Origin: Cacajao melanocephalus
Taxonomy: Eukaryota; Chordata; Mammalia; Primates; Pitheciidae
Assembly (NCBI GenBank): GCA_963573385.1
Contig: CAUYLG010044371.1
Span: 62,001 to 126,000, forward strand
DNA length: 64,000 bases
Direction: 5' to 3'
The notes below the pieces were generated by a model. The model was not told the origin of the DNA and made no database searches. It saw only the letters and a program-made list of their open reading frames with translations. This document shows positions 1 to 11,340 of this stretch, piece after piece. Each line of letters opens with the position of its first letter. The first letter of the stretch is position 1. Both the position numbers and the translations under genes were made by a program.

Positions 1-889
1 AAATTTCTCTAGCTGTAGAAATGCTAATATGAGCACCTGCTTCATTTTATCAAGATGGTTTGTATTAATCTACAGATGTTATTTTTCCAGTGCATACTAT
101 TTGAGAAATGATTGTGACTGGGTGACTGTCACTTTGACATTGGAGAAGCCACACCACCTGTTTACCAGAAAAATACACACAAAAGTATTTTCTTTTAAAG
201 GAACAGCTGTAGAATGAATTTTGAAACATCAATGTGACAGTAATAAATCATACTTTATGCAAAATTAAAATATATAGGAGGAGACTATGAAAGCCATATG
301 TTTAAAAAATTTCACATAAATGGAAAAAATGACTAATGTTTAAAAAATAGCTAAAAATAATAGGAAGTCAAATATTGGGGATATTTTTATTATTATCATT
401 TTGAGTTGCTTTCAGAAAGATTCAATATAAGAAAACATGCATCTAAATTTATCCCTAATGCAGCCATTTTCCCCAAAAGAAATTAAAATATATCAAGGAA
501 ATATATAAAAAAGATTCACTTCATACATTTTTTCATATTTAGTAAAAGATTAATATTAGAAATGTAGAGATTTTGTGCATAATGTCATAACCATAGATTA
601 GAATTAAGAAATCTGCCAATGTTGCTTAATTTTTGCATATTTTAAACAAATACTTACTAAATAATAATGATCATTTGCCCTGTGCATAAGCAATAGTGTA
701 TGACTAAATGTAAGAATTGCCAATTTTCAGAAGTCTTTATGCAGCCAGCTTGATGGACCTCATTATATGCCTCATGATATGAAACACATGTATTTCCTTT
801 TAGCAACCATCTAAAAATGTATGAGATTTTAAAATTTATATTCATTTAAAAAATATCTATGTATGTATTCACAATGTTAACACATATAA
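1..889. other. unassigned AT-rich sequence
   Basis: No gene, RNA or confidently named repeat is seen. The sequence is AT-rich with short A and T runs and only two frames of about 60 codons, neither with recognisable protein character. It ends where an old L1 fragment begins. Confidence 0.6.
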
Positions 890-2210
890 ATATTTATCCT
901 TTTGAGCCACATTCAATTTACACTCCATCTGATATATACTCATGAATATGGTGTGAGGTAGGGGTTAAGTTCATTTTGTTTTAATGTGACTATCCAGTTA
1001 GTCTGAAAAATTATTAAAATGAACATCCATTTCCTCTGCACCACAGTGTCATCTTTGTCATAAATTAGATGACTAACTTTTCAGGCCTATTTCTGAATTT
1101 TTCATTCTGCTTTATTTGTTTTCCTATCCTTTTACCAATAACACACTGTCTTAATATTGCATATATATTTTTGTAAAATATAGTAGTGTAAATTAAACTT
1201 CATTCTTCTTCAAGATGTTCTCTGCTATTCTAGACCCTTTGCATCTTCATATAAATTTTAGGATTACTCAACAAATTTTCACAAAGAAATCCTTACTGTA
1301 ACTTTGACTGGAATGGCATTAAACTATACACCACTTGGGGAAGAACTGAGCTCTTTATAACATTGAGTCTACCAATGCACAGCCAAGATATGTTCCTCCA
1401 ATGTGGTGTTGTTGTTGTTGTTTTAAATTTATCTCAATAAAGTTTGCTTTCTGTTTAAATCCTTGTACATTTGTATTTTTTAGAATTGTTTCTAGATGAT
1501 TCATATTTTATATACTATTATAATAGTATTTAAATAACTGAAGAATCATATGTTCCTTAAATTTTATTAAACATTTTTGCTCATATATAAAGCACAGTGT
1601 TTTTAAAAAATACATTTCAATTTACTAATTTTACTTATGATTTATAATATTTTCTCTGTAAGCTGTTTTGAGTTTTTTCTATGTATATCATTTCATCTGA
1701 AAATAATAACCATTTTTTTCTTCCTTATCTCATATTTCTTTTTCTTGCTAGTACCTACTATACAATATTAAATAGAAGCATCAATAGCAAATATCTCTAC
1801 CTCCTCGAAAATTTAATGGGATAGCTTTTAATATTTTAGTATTAGCTGTGATATTTTTGTAGATACTCTTTATTAAATTAAGGAAGTTCCCAATTATATC
1901 TAAGTTGGTAAAAATTTTCTTATCAATGAGTATTGAATTATGTTAAAAGTTTTTTCTGCATTCATTGGGATAAATGTATGGTTTTTCTCCTTCAGTCTGT
2001 TAATTTGGTGAATTATACTAATTGACATTCAAATACTTAATTAAATATCCATTTCTGAAATAAACCACCTGAGTTATGATTTATTATATTTTATGTATTT
2101 CACATTCACTTAGGATTTGATTTTGTTAAAATTGTCTGCATGCATATTAATGAAAAGCATTGATCTATAAATGATCTTTTTGTAATAACTGTTTCAGTTT
2201 TCATGTCTTC
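890..2210 (-). mobile_element. old L1 (L1M-type) ORF2 fragment, antisense
   Basis: The plus strand reads as the reverse complement of L1 ORF2. Recognisable blocks are the 'ggtgtgaggtaggggttaag' stretch near 950, 'aaattttaggattactcaac' near 1253, 'ggaatggcattaaa' near 1310, and 'tctgttaatttggtgaatta' near 1997. The reading frame is destroyed by many substitutions and small indels, and neither the 5' end nor a poly(A) tail is present. The divergence suggests an L1MC or L1ME age class. It cannot encode active protein. Confidence 0.85.
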
Positions 2211-2264
2211 TTAAAAATTGAATATTACAAATGAATTTCAAATCTTCACTGCCATGACTTTCAT

Positions 2265-2440
2265 GCATTCATTTGTTCATTCATTCCTTTATTCTAAAAA
2301 CTCTTTTGAGAGCCTGTCTTATGTCAGGCACTGGAATAAGAGTTTGACATTTAATAACATAGTTATACCTCCCAATAATGTCATAAGTATTATTAGTATC
2401 TTCAGCTTTAAAAAAAAAAGAATAAAGTTGAGTAAAACTG
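2265..2440 (-). mobile_element. MIR-like SINE remnant, antisense
   Basis: A 'gtcaggcactggaataag' block is followed by a degraded 'taat...cctcccaata..tattattagtatct' stretch, in the order of an inverted MIR (tRNA-derived SINE). An L2 3' end shares the first block, so the family is not certain. Confidence 0.45.
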
Positions 2441-2689
2441 TTCTAATTAAGAAAAAAGCAACAGGGTAAGGTTCTTCTCATACATCAAATATCTTTTACA
2501 AGAAAATGCTAACATGTATAATTTACTAACATATATACGTGTTGTGAAGATGTTAAATGAGCTTAATGTACAGTCTTTTTTTCTACTGGTTCGATTCTTT
2601 TGGAAAAATATTCGATGCTGGTATTTATTTTGTCCCCCAGAAATGAATCAAGAAACTCATGTCTGCAATTTAGTGCATTCTCATAGCAA

Positions 2690-2785
2690 CTTCTATATAG
2701 TTGGTCTCAGACAAACCATGCTTCGAATCCTTGCCCTACACTTAACTATGTGTAAGATCCTGAGCAATTTTGTGAGTACTAATTT
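2690..2785 (+). mobile_element. possible MIR remnant, sense
   Basis: The stretch 'cttcgaatccttgccctaca' followed by 'aactatgtgtaagatcctga' resembles the MIR core (cgaatcc..gctctgccact..agctgtgtgacctt). It is short and heavily diverged. Confidence 0.45.
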
Positions 2786-3065
2786 GTTTTGTTGTTTAAT
2801 TCCTAGAAGTGTAATTAATATATAATTTAAATAAATAATATGTAAGATAAAAATATAATTTTTAAATAGTATGCTACATGAGATTATATGCGTCAGAGTA
2901 CATGTAGAACACTGGCAATTGCATGTAGATCAAGAAAATGATCAGTTTTTACCAAAATATAAAACAGGATTTTACATGATCAAAAAAGTATAAAGAAATT
3001 TTCTCTAAAGTTGTGTAATGGTGTAGTAAACTGACAGAAAAAAAAACAAAATGTCTTTAAAAATA

Positions 3066-3394
3066 CAGTCAGCCCTCTGTGTCCATGGGTTTCACATAGT
3101 GGATTCAACCAAACATGGATTGAAAATATTTGAGAATAAAATGGATTGTCGTGTCCATACTGAACATAAATAGATTTTTGTTGTCATTATTCCCTACACA
3201 ATACAGTATAACAACTATAAGCATAGTATTTACACTGTATTAGGTGTTATAGGTAATCTAGGGATAATTTAAACTATACAGGACTGCAGATTATATGTAA
3301 ATACTATGCCACTTTACATAAGGAACTTGAGCATCCAACGATTCTAGTATTTAGAGAAGGTCCTGGAACCAATACAAATACTAAAGGATGGCTG
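3066..3394 (+). mobile_element. MER2 non-autonomous DNA transposon (TcMar-Tigger)
   Basis: This is a nearly complete pogo/Tigger-derived element. It begins CAGTCAGCCCTCTGTGTCC and ends GGATGGCTG, giving imperfect inverted termini. It is flanked on both sides by TA (3064-3065 and 3395-3396), the target duplication expected of Tc1/mariner transposition. Internal blocks 'acaatacagtataacaacta' and 'aggtcctggaaccaat' fit the MER2 consensus. It has no transposase, and its length of about 330 bp is close to full-length MER2. Confidence 0.9.
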
Positions 3395-4399
3395 TACAAA
3401 GATTCAGAGTAATGCCTTATTTTACATACCCCTCTATATGTGCATACTGTAAAACCAGAACACATATTCTCCAAACCTAATTCCTTAGGAAAACTCTAAT
3501 CATTTATTGAAAAATACCAGAAATAATAAGATAAGCTTAAAACATATCCAGTTTGTATTCTACCTTGTTATGATACCCTTCTGCCATATGGCATGTGCTC
3601 AATGGATATTTGCTGGATCAATGAACGGTTTTTGAACACTTGGCTCATGTTAGGTATCATATTTCTGCTTCTAAAATAGAAAACCAGTATGGCCTACAAT
3701 ATTTTGATATAATTTTCTTTCCTCTGGATAAAGCACACATGTATATTATCTCCAATGTGCACAAGCATTTTCTCCTATGAAACTAATATTTTGCCCTCAA
3801 ACAAGGAGTTTTTTATTCAACACTAAGACCCATTTATATTTTTGGCTCATAGATTTATGGAGTTCTGCTTTATATCCTAACTACCAGGCTTTTTTCATTT
3901 GTTAATCCAAATATTTTCTTATAAAAATATTTCAACAAAATGCCAAACATTATTACGTTTACCTATGTATGTTTTTAAGATGTAAGATATGTTGAAAAGT
4001 CTTCTATTTCACAGGTTTGTAAATTATTAAAGCACATTCTCCTACTATCTGATAGTACACATATTCCTATACCTATTAATAAAAATATATATCTTGTGAA
4101 AATTTAATTTAAGAGACTAAATATCCAGTACCTTTGACCATAAAATAGCTGTTCTTCCATCTTAACACCTTAAACAAAATATCTTTCTTACATTCTGCAA
4201 ACTGTCACACCTCAAAAGCCTTTTGTAAGGGCTTGAGGACAGATACCTGATGAAATCTGTCTGGGTTAATGCTACTATTTCTAAATGAAAGTTGAAATGA
4301 TGCCTAACAACCAACACTGAGAAAAATAACATAAGATCAATGCAGTGACTTTTCTCTATCAACTTTTCAATGTAAGAGTTAAGACTTAAGGTTCTAAAG
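3395..4399. other. mostly unassigned; possible L2 3' tip
   Basis: The segment 'catgtgctcaatggatattt' near 3591, followed by 'gctggatcaatgaa', resembles the extreme 3' end of an L2 in sense orientation. The rest is AT-rich with nothing recognised. Confidence 0.4.
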
Positions 4400-4560
4400 T
4401 AATAATGTTTGGCTTTACATTCTGCTCTTTCTGGAATTTGGCAAATTGCCTTATCTCTGTGTGCTCCAGTTTCCTTGCTTATAAAATGACAATGGTAATA
4501 GTTACTAGTTATAAATATCTATTCATAATCTTCTATGCACCAGCACATGGGATGTGGCAA
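4400..4560 (+). mobile_element. MIR SINE, sense
   Basis: The order 'ttggcaaattgccttatctc', 'tgtgtgctccagtttccttg' and 'tataaaatgacaatggtaat' matches the 3' half of MIR (leave-activity, CTCAGTTTCC and TAAAATGG blocks). It is diverged as expected for an old mammalian-wide SINE. Confidence 0.75.
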
Positions 4561-4599
4561 TCAATGAAAGAGATATAATCAACTGTGTTCTGTTCATTA

Positions 4600-4945
4600 C
4601 AACCTTGTCTCCTTTCCAGTAATGTTGAAATCAGACATGACCATCTGAGATTCTTTGCCTAATGAAACGTAAGCGGAAGTAACATATGTTGCCTCTTGGT
4701 AGAAATTTTAAGCCCAAGTGAGCAATACATCACATTTTCTTTTCCCAGCCTCTGTGATCATGGAGGCATGTTTTGAGATGAAGTCTCTATATTCATGAGT
4801 TTTTACATGACATATTGTGTGGGACCTCCTACAGATTCATGGTGTACATATCACATGAGTGAAAAACAAACTTCATCATTTTTAATTGAGATTTGGCATT
4901 GTTTGTTACCCAGCAAGAACTAACCTACTCTATTAAAACAAAGAT
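4600..4945 (+). mobile_element. old MaLR (MLT1-type) LTR, sense
   Basis: The right end, 'ttgagatttggcattgtttg' then 'ttacccagcaagaactaacc', is the conserved 3' end seen in MLT1-class LTRs. Upstream, 'gaaacgtaagcggaagtaac' and 'tttaagcccaagtgagcaat' fit the body of the same group. The subfamily is not resolved. No internal retroviral sequence adjoins, so this is a solitary LTR. Confidence 0.6.
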
Positions 4946-4949
4946 GTAC

Positions 4950-5110
4950 ATCCTTGAGGAGCACTCATTCTAGTAGAGACAGACGATGGGGAAAAACATA
5001 AGAAAGCAGGTAAGCAGTATTAATACTAAAAGGAGAAAGCAAGCAGGGAGGAAGCAGTTGTAGAGTTAGAAAGGCCAACTAATTATTGAACTTAGAAAAG
5101 CATCGGGTGC
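4950..5110 (-). mobile_element. possible L2 3' fragment, antisense
   Basis: 'gagcactcattctagtagag' followed by 'acagacgatgggg' resembles the inverted L2 3' region ('gagcttacattctagtggggg' then 'agacagacaata'). The rest is weak. Confidence 0.45.
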
Positions 5111-6074
5111 ACAGCAAGCACTTGATAAAAGTTATACATTTTCATTTTTATATTATCTACATTTAATGCATAAATTTGTTGACTACATAGTACTGTTGTT
5201 TAACCTTTTTCTTGCCATTGCTTCTCTGAAATCTAAAGCAAAACTTCTTAGGCTGTTTTACAAGTTAGGACCGATAGCATTACATTTCCAGGGTTCTAAA
5301 CCTTCCTTATTTAGCTTCAGGATATACAAATCTTATTCTTATTAGGTCTTAAGGTACCAATGCTACCAAACATGTGCTATTGAAAGAATTATTTTTAATA
5401 CCACTGAGAAAACCCAGATGCAGCATGCTTGTTAATTCATACAACACATTTATCTGCTTGGCAGGTACAGCCTGTGAGGAAGCTTGGCATGTTAATGTTG
5501 CTGTAATGCTCCTTTCCTCATCCAACTGTCAGTGGGAATACCGCATGCAATGGCAAAAATGCTGAAACAGAAAAGACATTGCCTATGCTAGATTTGCTTT
5601 TCCTTGTTTTATCTAAGCTTGAACAGGAGAGGCTTTGTAATAAATATTTAATCCTCTTCAAAGTGATGTTTTAAAGGGAATATATATTTTATAAATTAAT
5701 TACAGAAATCACTTCCATAAGAAAATAATAGAGGTAAATAAATCACTTGTAAATAGTGAAAATAGGATATTTAAATTAATAAAGATCAAGTGATAGCTGT
5801 GTTTTCCTCAGTTTTACAAATACTTAACCCTATCATCTTAGAGAACTTGTGAAACTCAGATGAAATGGAACAATAAGCAGGTAAAGAAAATTTACTTAGA
5901 AAAAATCCTAAATAAATGGTTGTAATCATGATGAGAGTCAAGTTAATTAATAAGCCAATAAGGCCTACTATTTGATTTAAATACACTGTTTTATTTGATT
6001 GGTTAAATTTAAGTTAGAAGAGATTGCTGGGAAGTAAGAAATATTGAAATGACCATGCTTACTTTTTTCTGATG
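5111..6074. other. unassigned sequence
   Basis: Nothing is recognised beyond AT-rich unique sequence and frames of at most 66 codons. Confidence 0.5.
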
Positions 6075-6500
6075 CTGTTCATTCCAAATATTCTTTCCAA
6101 GAATTTATTGGACAATTTACCAGACATTATTGCAAAAGCTAATAAGCAAAACAAATAAGGTCTCTGCTTTTGTGGTGCTTTCATTCTAGAGAAGAGGAGA
6201 CAGAAAATAAAGTGACTATGAATGACTGAGGTCACTTCATGCAGAAATGAGCATAAGAAATAAAATATAATTTATGATATCAAAAAGAGTGATTACTTGT
6301 TAAAACAGGCTGAGAAGAAAGGAAAAGCCCCCTCAGAAACAAATGTGATGGAAGGCTGTTTGATCTGAAATCTAAGTTCCAAACACAATGGGACCTTACA
6401 AAGAACAACTTCTCCAAAAGACCCTAGGTAAAATGAACTTCCTTCAGTTGAAGGACAGAAAGGCCAGTGTGACCAGAATTTGTATCAAATCAGTCTGACT
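6075..6500 (-). mobile_element. L2 LINE 3' region, antisense
   Basis: Inverted L2 blocks appear in the right order: 'gtggtgctttcattctagag' then 'acagaaaataaa' (6172-6210), 'ccccctcagaaacaaatgtg' near 6330, and 'gaaaggccagtgtgaccaga' near 6458. No open frame survives. Confidence 0.7.
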
Positions 6501-6774
6501 ATTATTGAGAGTGGATTAATAAAAAGACAAAAGTAGCAACAATCAGACCAGTTCGGAAAGTACCCAGTGTGAGATGATGGTGCGAACTAAAGTAGAAAGC
6601 ATGCAGGCCAGGAAGACGTGGAAAGATGCGGGATATGTTTGTACACAGAGCCACACAACTTGCTGAAGGATTGGAGGTTGAGTTTATGAGAAAAAGGAAG
6701 ATACCGAGTATGCTACTGTAGGCTAGAATCAGAATTGCTAAGTTTCATTTTCTAAAAAACAAAAAAATAGCTAA

Positions 6775-7015
6775 TATACTAAGTGCCTGCTATGAATCAA
6801 GCATTCTTCTAATCACTTTAAATATTTGGCTCTTTAAAATTTGTCACTTAGTCATGTAGTCACTTTCAAAGATTTAACTCATGTACTCTTTATAACAACC
6901 TTATAAATGGAGTACTATTTGATTCCCATTTTACAAATTAGAAAATTGAAACAGAGAGAGTACTTAATACAAGCTAATTGATATCAAGTCATACAGCCAG
7001 TAAGCGTTAAGGTCT
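6775..7015 (-). mobile_element. MIR SINE, antisense
   Basis: A nearly complete inverted MIR: 'gcctgctatgaatcaagcat', 'cattttacaaattagaaaat', 'tgaaacagagagagtactta', and 'gtcatacagccagtaagcg' occur in order. Confidence 0.87.
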
Positions 7016-7074
7016 TTTGCTATAATTCATGGCTTTAACCCATGTAAGGATAAGTACATAGGTCTACCAAACAC

Positions 7075-7245
7075 ATATACTAGACTATTTATAGCAGCGA
7101 TATTAGTAATAAATAAAAACTGTAAACAAGTACTTACACAGAAATATGGATAAATTGTGGTACTTTCACACAATGGAACGCTCCATAGCAATAGCAATAA
7201 ATGAATAACTCTTACAGACATAGCATTGACTAAAATAATCTACTC
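7075..7245 (+). mobile_element. old L1 ORF2 3' fragment, sense
   Basis: 'atggataaattgtggtactt' then 'cacacaatggaacgctccat' and 'agcaataaatgaataact' match the sense-strand end of L1 ORF2. It is strongly diverged, short, and stops just before the following Tigger-type element. Confidence 0.65.
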
Positions 7246-7259
7246 CAAAAGAAAATGCA

Positions 7260-7603
7260 GCAACCTGTTACATAATGATATTTTGGTCATCAAGGGACTG
7301 CATATATCATGGTGGTCCCATAAGATTATAGTACTGTATTTTTACTATACCTTATCTATGTTTAGAGATGTTTAGATACAAAAACACCATTGTGTTACAA
7401 TTGCCTACAATATTCAGTACAGTAACATGCTGTACAAATTTGTAGCCTAGGAGTAATAGGCTATATACTGTATAGCCTAAATGTGCAGTAGACTATACAA
7501 TCTAGGTTTATGTAAGTATACTAGATGATGTTCCCACAATGATGAAATCACTTAATGACACATTTCTCAGAACTTATCCCCATTGATAAGGAAAGCTTGA
7601 CTA
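7260..7603 (-). mobile_element. Tigger-family non-autonomous DNA transposon
   Basis: A characteristic body is visible: 'catcaagggactgcatatat', 'ggtggtcccataagattata', 'caattgcctacaatattcag', 'ttgtagcctaggagtaatag' and 'gataaggaaagcttgacta' at the right terminus. This is the TcMar-Tigger MITE group whose termini read CAGTCATGCGTC-like. The exact MER or Tigger number is not certain. There is no transposase. Confidence 0.8.
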
Positions 7604-8289
7604 TGTATTCTGCTACATTGTGCTATTTCATTATATGAAGTATAGAAACAGACAAAACTTTTGAGATAGTATGGTAACTTAAAAAACAGTATGAGAATGG
7701 TTCCTGTGTTGTTGATAATATTTTATTTCTTATTCTGGGGGTGCTGATACACAAACGCACTCATTCCGAACACTTAGTGTACATGAGCACTCATCTACAT
7801 TTCTTGTAATTACAGTGTACTAAGATAAAAAGTTGACATAAGATAAAATACATTTCATTATAAAAATATTATAATAAAAAGAGATCCAGGATCCAGCCCT
7901 GGCATCTACAATCCAGAGATGTAAATAGGAATAAGAACCCACAAAACTCACTAAAAATGTGCACTGCAGCCTATATAATACGAGGAATACTAAGAGGATC
8001 GTGGATTGTGTTATCAATTGTGGCAATTGTTGCTGAGAGATGAAGAAATAGGAGGACAGAAAAGTGATCATAACATAAAATTTAATGTTCAAGATTCTTT
8101 CCTACATTTAATTTTTTGAATCAGTCTGTTTTTTAAGCTGATGTACTTTTACCTGTGTATCATTCTCTTATAATTTATTTGTGATCCTAGTAGCAGTTAG
8201 AAATTAATCTTAATTTCAGGGTTAAAATTAAATTTTAATCTCAAGATTTGAACTATAAAACTCAACATGGCCATTCCCCTGCTTCCAAT
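7604..8289. other. unassigned sequence
   Basis: AT-rich, with one minus-strand frame of about 90 codons (7820-8092) that has no recognisable domain and is hydrophobic and low-complexity. No repeat was named. Confidence 0.5.
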
Positions 8290-8537
8290 GAAGACTGCTA
8301 CGAAATCAGAACAACGATTATTAAATGATGCCATGAATGCAGCATTATTATTGTTAACTATTTATTCAATAAAACGAGTAACTTAAACTTCTGATTGTGA
8401 GAGAACCTGAAGTAGAGAACTCGGTTACATGGTACCCTAAATTCCTGACCAAAGCATTTGTGAGATAATAAATGTGTGCTGTTTTAAGCTGCTCAATGTT
8501 GGAGTGATTTGTTATGTGTTAATAGGTAACTAACATG
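8290..8537 (+). mobile_element. MLT1-type MaLR LTR, sense (3' part)
   Basis: The 3' end 'aataaatgtgtgctgtttta' then 'agctgctcaatgttggagtg' and 'ggtaactaaca' matches the MLT1 LTR end, including its polyadenylation region. The upstream part is strongly diverged. Confidence 0.7.
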
Positions 8538-8718
8538 TGAGCTATACTCTTTAAAACTTAAAGTACACAAATGTAAAAAAATTGCCTCCTATGAGAGAGA
8601 ATATTTCTTTTTAAATCATAAACCATTTCTATTGATGGGAATTAAACTGAGAAATTAGCTTTTATGATGCGTGAAATACGTACAACATGATGGCATTTTT
8701 GGCACTACTGTCATTGCT

Positions 8719-8952
8719 CGGTATACGTGAGGGATCAGTTCTAGGACTCGCTTATACCAAAAGTTGCTCACACTCAAGTCCCAAAGTCAGCCCTGCAGAA
8801 ATGTGTGTTTCAGCCCTGCAGAAATAAGTCAGCCTTCCTTATATGCAGGTTTTAAATCCCTTGTCTATCGTTTTCTATCTGCATTTGATTGAAAAACACT
8901 GGCGTTTAGGTGGACCTGTGAAGTTCAAACCTGTGTTGTTCAAGGGCTATCC
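8719..8952 (-). mobile_element. MER8/Tigger2-like MITE
   Basis: The right half 'ggtggacctgtgaagttcaa' then 'acctgtgttgttcaaggg' is the inverted form of the Tigger2-type terminus (CCTTGAACAACA). The left half 'ggtatacgtgagggatcagt' and 'ctcaagtcccaaagtcagcc' fits the same MITE. The block 'cagccctgcagaaa' is present twice (8791 and 8813), a small local duplication. Confidence 0.75.
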
Positions 8953-10229
8953 TTGCACAAATGTATAACTTACTGTTAAACTATATACAAGAATATCAAC
9001 CAATAAAATATCCCTACATATTATTTTCAGTTTGATAAAACAAAATCATCATAGCTACTTTTAATTTCCTTTTTTTGATGTTAGTAGTGTGTGTTTCCTA
9101 GAGCCATTTTACTTCTCTAAAACATAGATATTTGGCATTCTAAAATGATTACATGTTTGTGTTAAAGGTGTGTGTTTTTGGAAGGAAAAAGGCAGGTAAT
9201 GATACATAGCATAAACACTGAAGGGTGCAAATCACACACACACAATTATTTTATCCGAAGTCATGTTTTCTAAGTGGAATATCTCAAATTTAGAGGACTC
9301 TGTCATAGATCTGAAAATGGATTGTTACAACTAACCGAACTAGTAGATAAAGTGAATTTACTTGGATTATTAGGATTAAAAGAAAGCACTCTATCCTTTG
9401 TAGAATGGCATATCCTGATCTTCTAAAGGAAAGTGCTTTAGCCCTTTAGCACCAAATTCAATTTCCCATCTTGAAAAGAAAAGACCACTTCAGAGGACAT
9501 AAAACTACTCCTACCTTAAAATTTAGACACTTTGCAGTTTTCAAAATCCCAGAAACAATAGTGTTATATCTCTGATAGAACTTCTAAGTTCTTATAAAGG
9601 GATATTTAAGGAAGCGAGTCACTCAAAATGGCATATCAATTTTTACTTTACTCTGCATATTGATGGGTATTAACTGCATATAAATAAATGTTTTAACATA
9701 GAATTATCTGCAATACACATATGTTTTTAAATTCTGTGTCTCAAATTTAAAATATGAGTGTGTGAGTTCAAATTGAATTCTTTTTAACTTCTCTGAAACA
9801 AACTACAGATACAGAAATCTTTCTCAGTACAACCAAGACCATTTCTCTTCTTCTATTTTTAAGCCAAAGAACATAAATACACCTACTGATCAAAATTTTA
9901 GCAGACAAGCATCACTTACATGATAAACAGAAGAGATGGGCCAAATAGAGACCAACACTAGAAGAGCGACCACCTGTCAGCTCCCTCTTTCTATATAATA
10001 GGTAAATGCTATTTTGTTAATAAAAGCAGGACGAGTGGATATATTAGATTTTTAATAGCTAGGCTTACTCTTCCTAGGAAATATTCATTCTACAAATTCA
10101 GGTAGGTTTCTTGACTGCATGCAATGAAATTAGACTCTGGATCTCTGGCAAAAAGGAAAGAAATTTGTTGGATGGATTTTAAGGATTCAAGGTATCGCTT
10201 GGAACTTGTAGGGCCAAGCTTGGACCACA
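8953..10229. other. unassigned sequence
   Basis: No repeat or gene is recognised over about 1.3 kb. A short (AC)n run lies at about 9233-9243. Confidence 0.5.
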
Positions 10230-10515
10230 TTTTAAAAATGGGCAAAGAATATGTACAGATGCTTTAGAAAGAAGACATACAAGCAGCCAACAAACACATG
10301 AAATGATGCTCAGCATCACTAATCATCAGTGAAATGCAAATAAAAACCATGATGAGAGACCATCTCACATCAGTCAGAATGCCTATTATTAAAAAGTTCA
10401 AAACAACAGATGCTGATAAGGCTGTGGAGAAAATGGAGCACCTATACACCCTTGGTAAAAATGTAAATTAGTACAGCCACCGAAGAAAACTGTTTGGAAT
10501 TTTCTCAAAGAACTT

Positions 10516-10818
<303 letters not shown>

Positions 10819-10832
10819 AAAACAGAGCTACC
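10819..10832 (+). repeat. right target-site duplication of nested Alu
   Basis: AAAACAGAGCTACC, identical to 10516-10529. The L1 sequence resumes directly with 'atttaacccagcaattcc'. Confidence 0.93.
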
Positions 10833-11340
10833 ATTTAACCCAGCAATTCCATGACTGGGTATATACCCAAAGGAAAATAGATCATTATACCAAAAAGACA
10901 CATGCACTCATATGTTCATGCCAGGCTATTCACAATAGCAAAGACGTGGAATCAACCTATGTGCCTGTCAATGGTGGACTGGATTTTCTAAATATATATA
11001 GGTCATGAAATAATACGCAGCCATAACAAAGAATAAAATCATGTCCTTTGCACCAACATGGATGGAGCTGAAGACCATAATCCTAAGAAAATTAACACAG
11101 GAAAAGCAAATCAAATACTGTATGTTCTCACTCATAAGTTGGAGCTAAACATTGTGCACACATGGACATAAACATTCAGTGTCCATTGTAAGAATAATAG
11201 ACACTGAAGACTACTAGAGAGCAGAGGGAGGGAGGGGCGTGTGGGATAAAAACTACCTATTGGGTACCAAAAGTGCAATATTTCCATGTAACAAACCAGC
11301 ACATGTGCCCCTTGTATCTAAAAGCTGAATTAAAAAAAAA

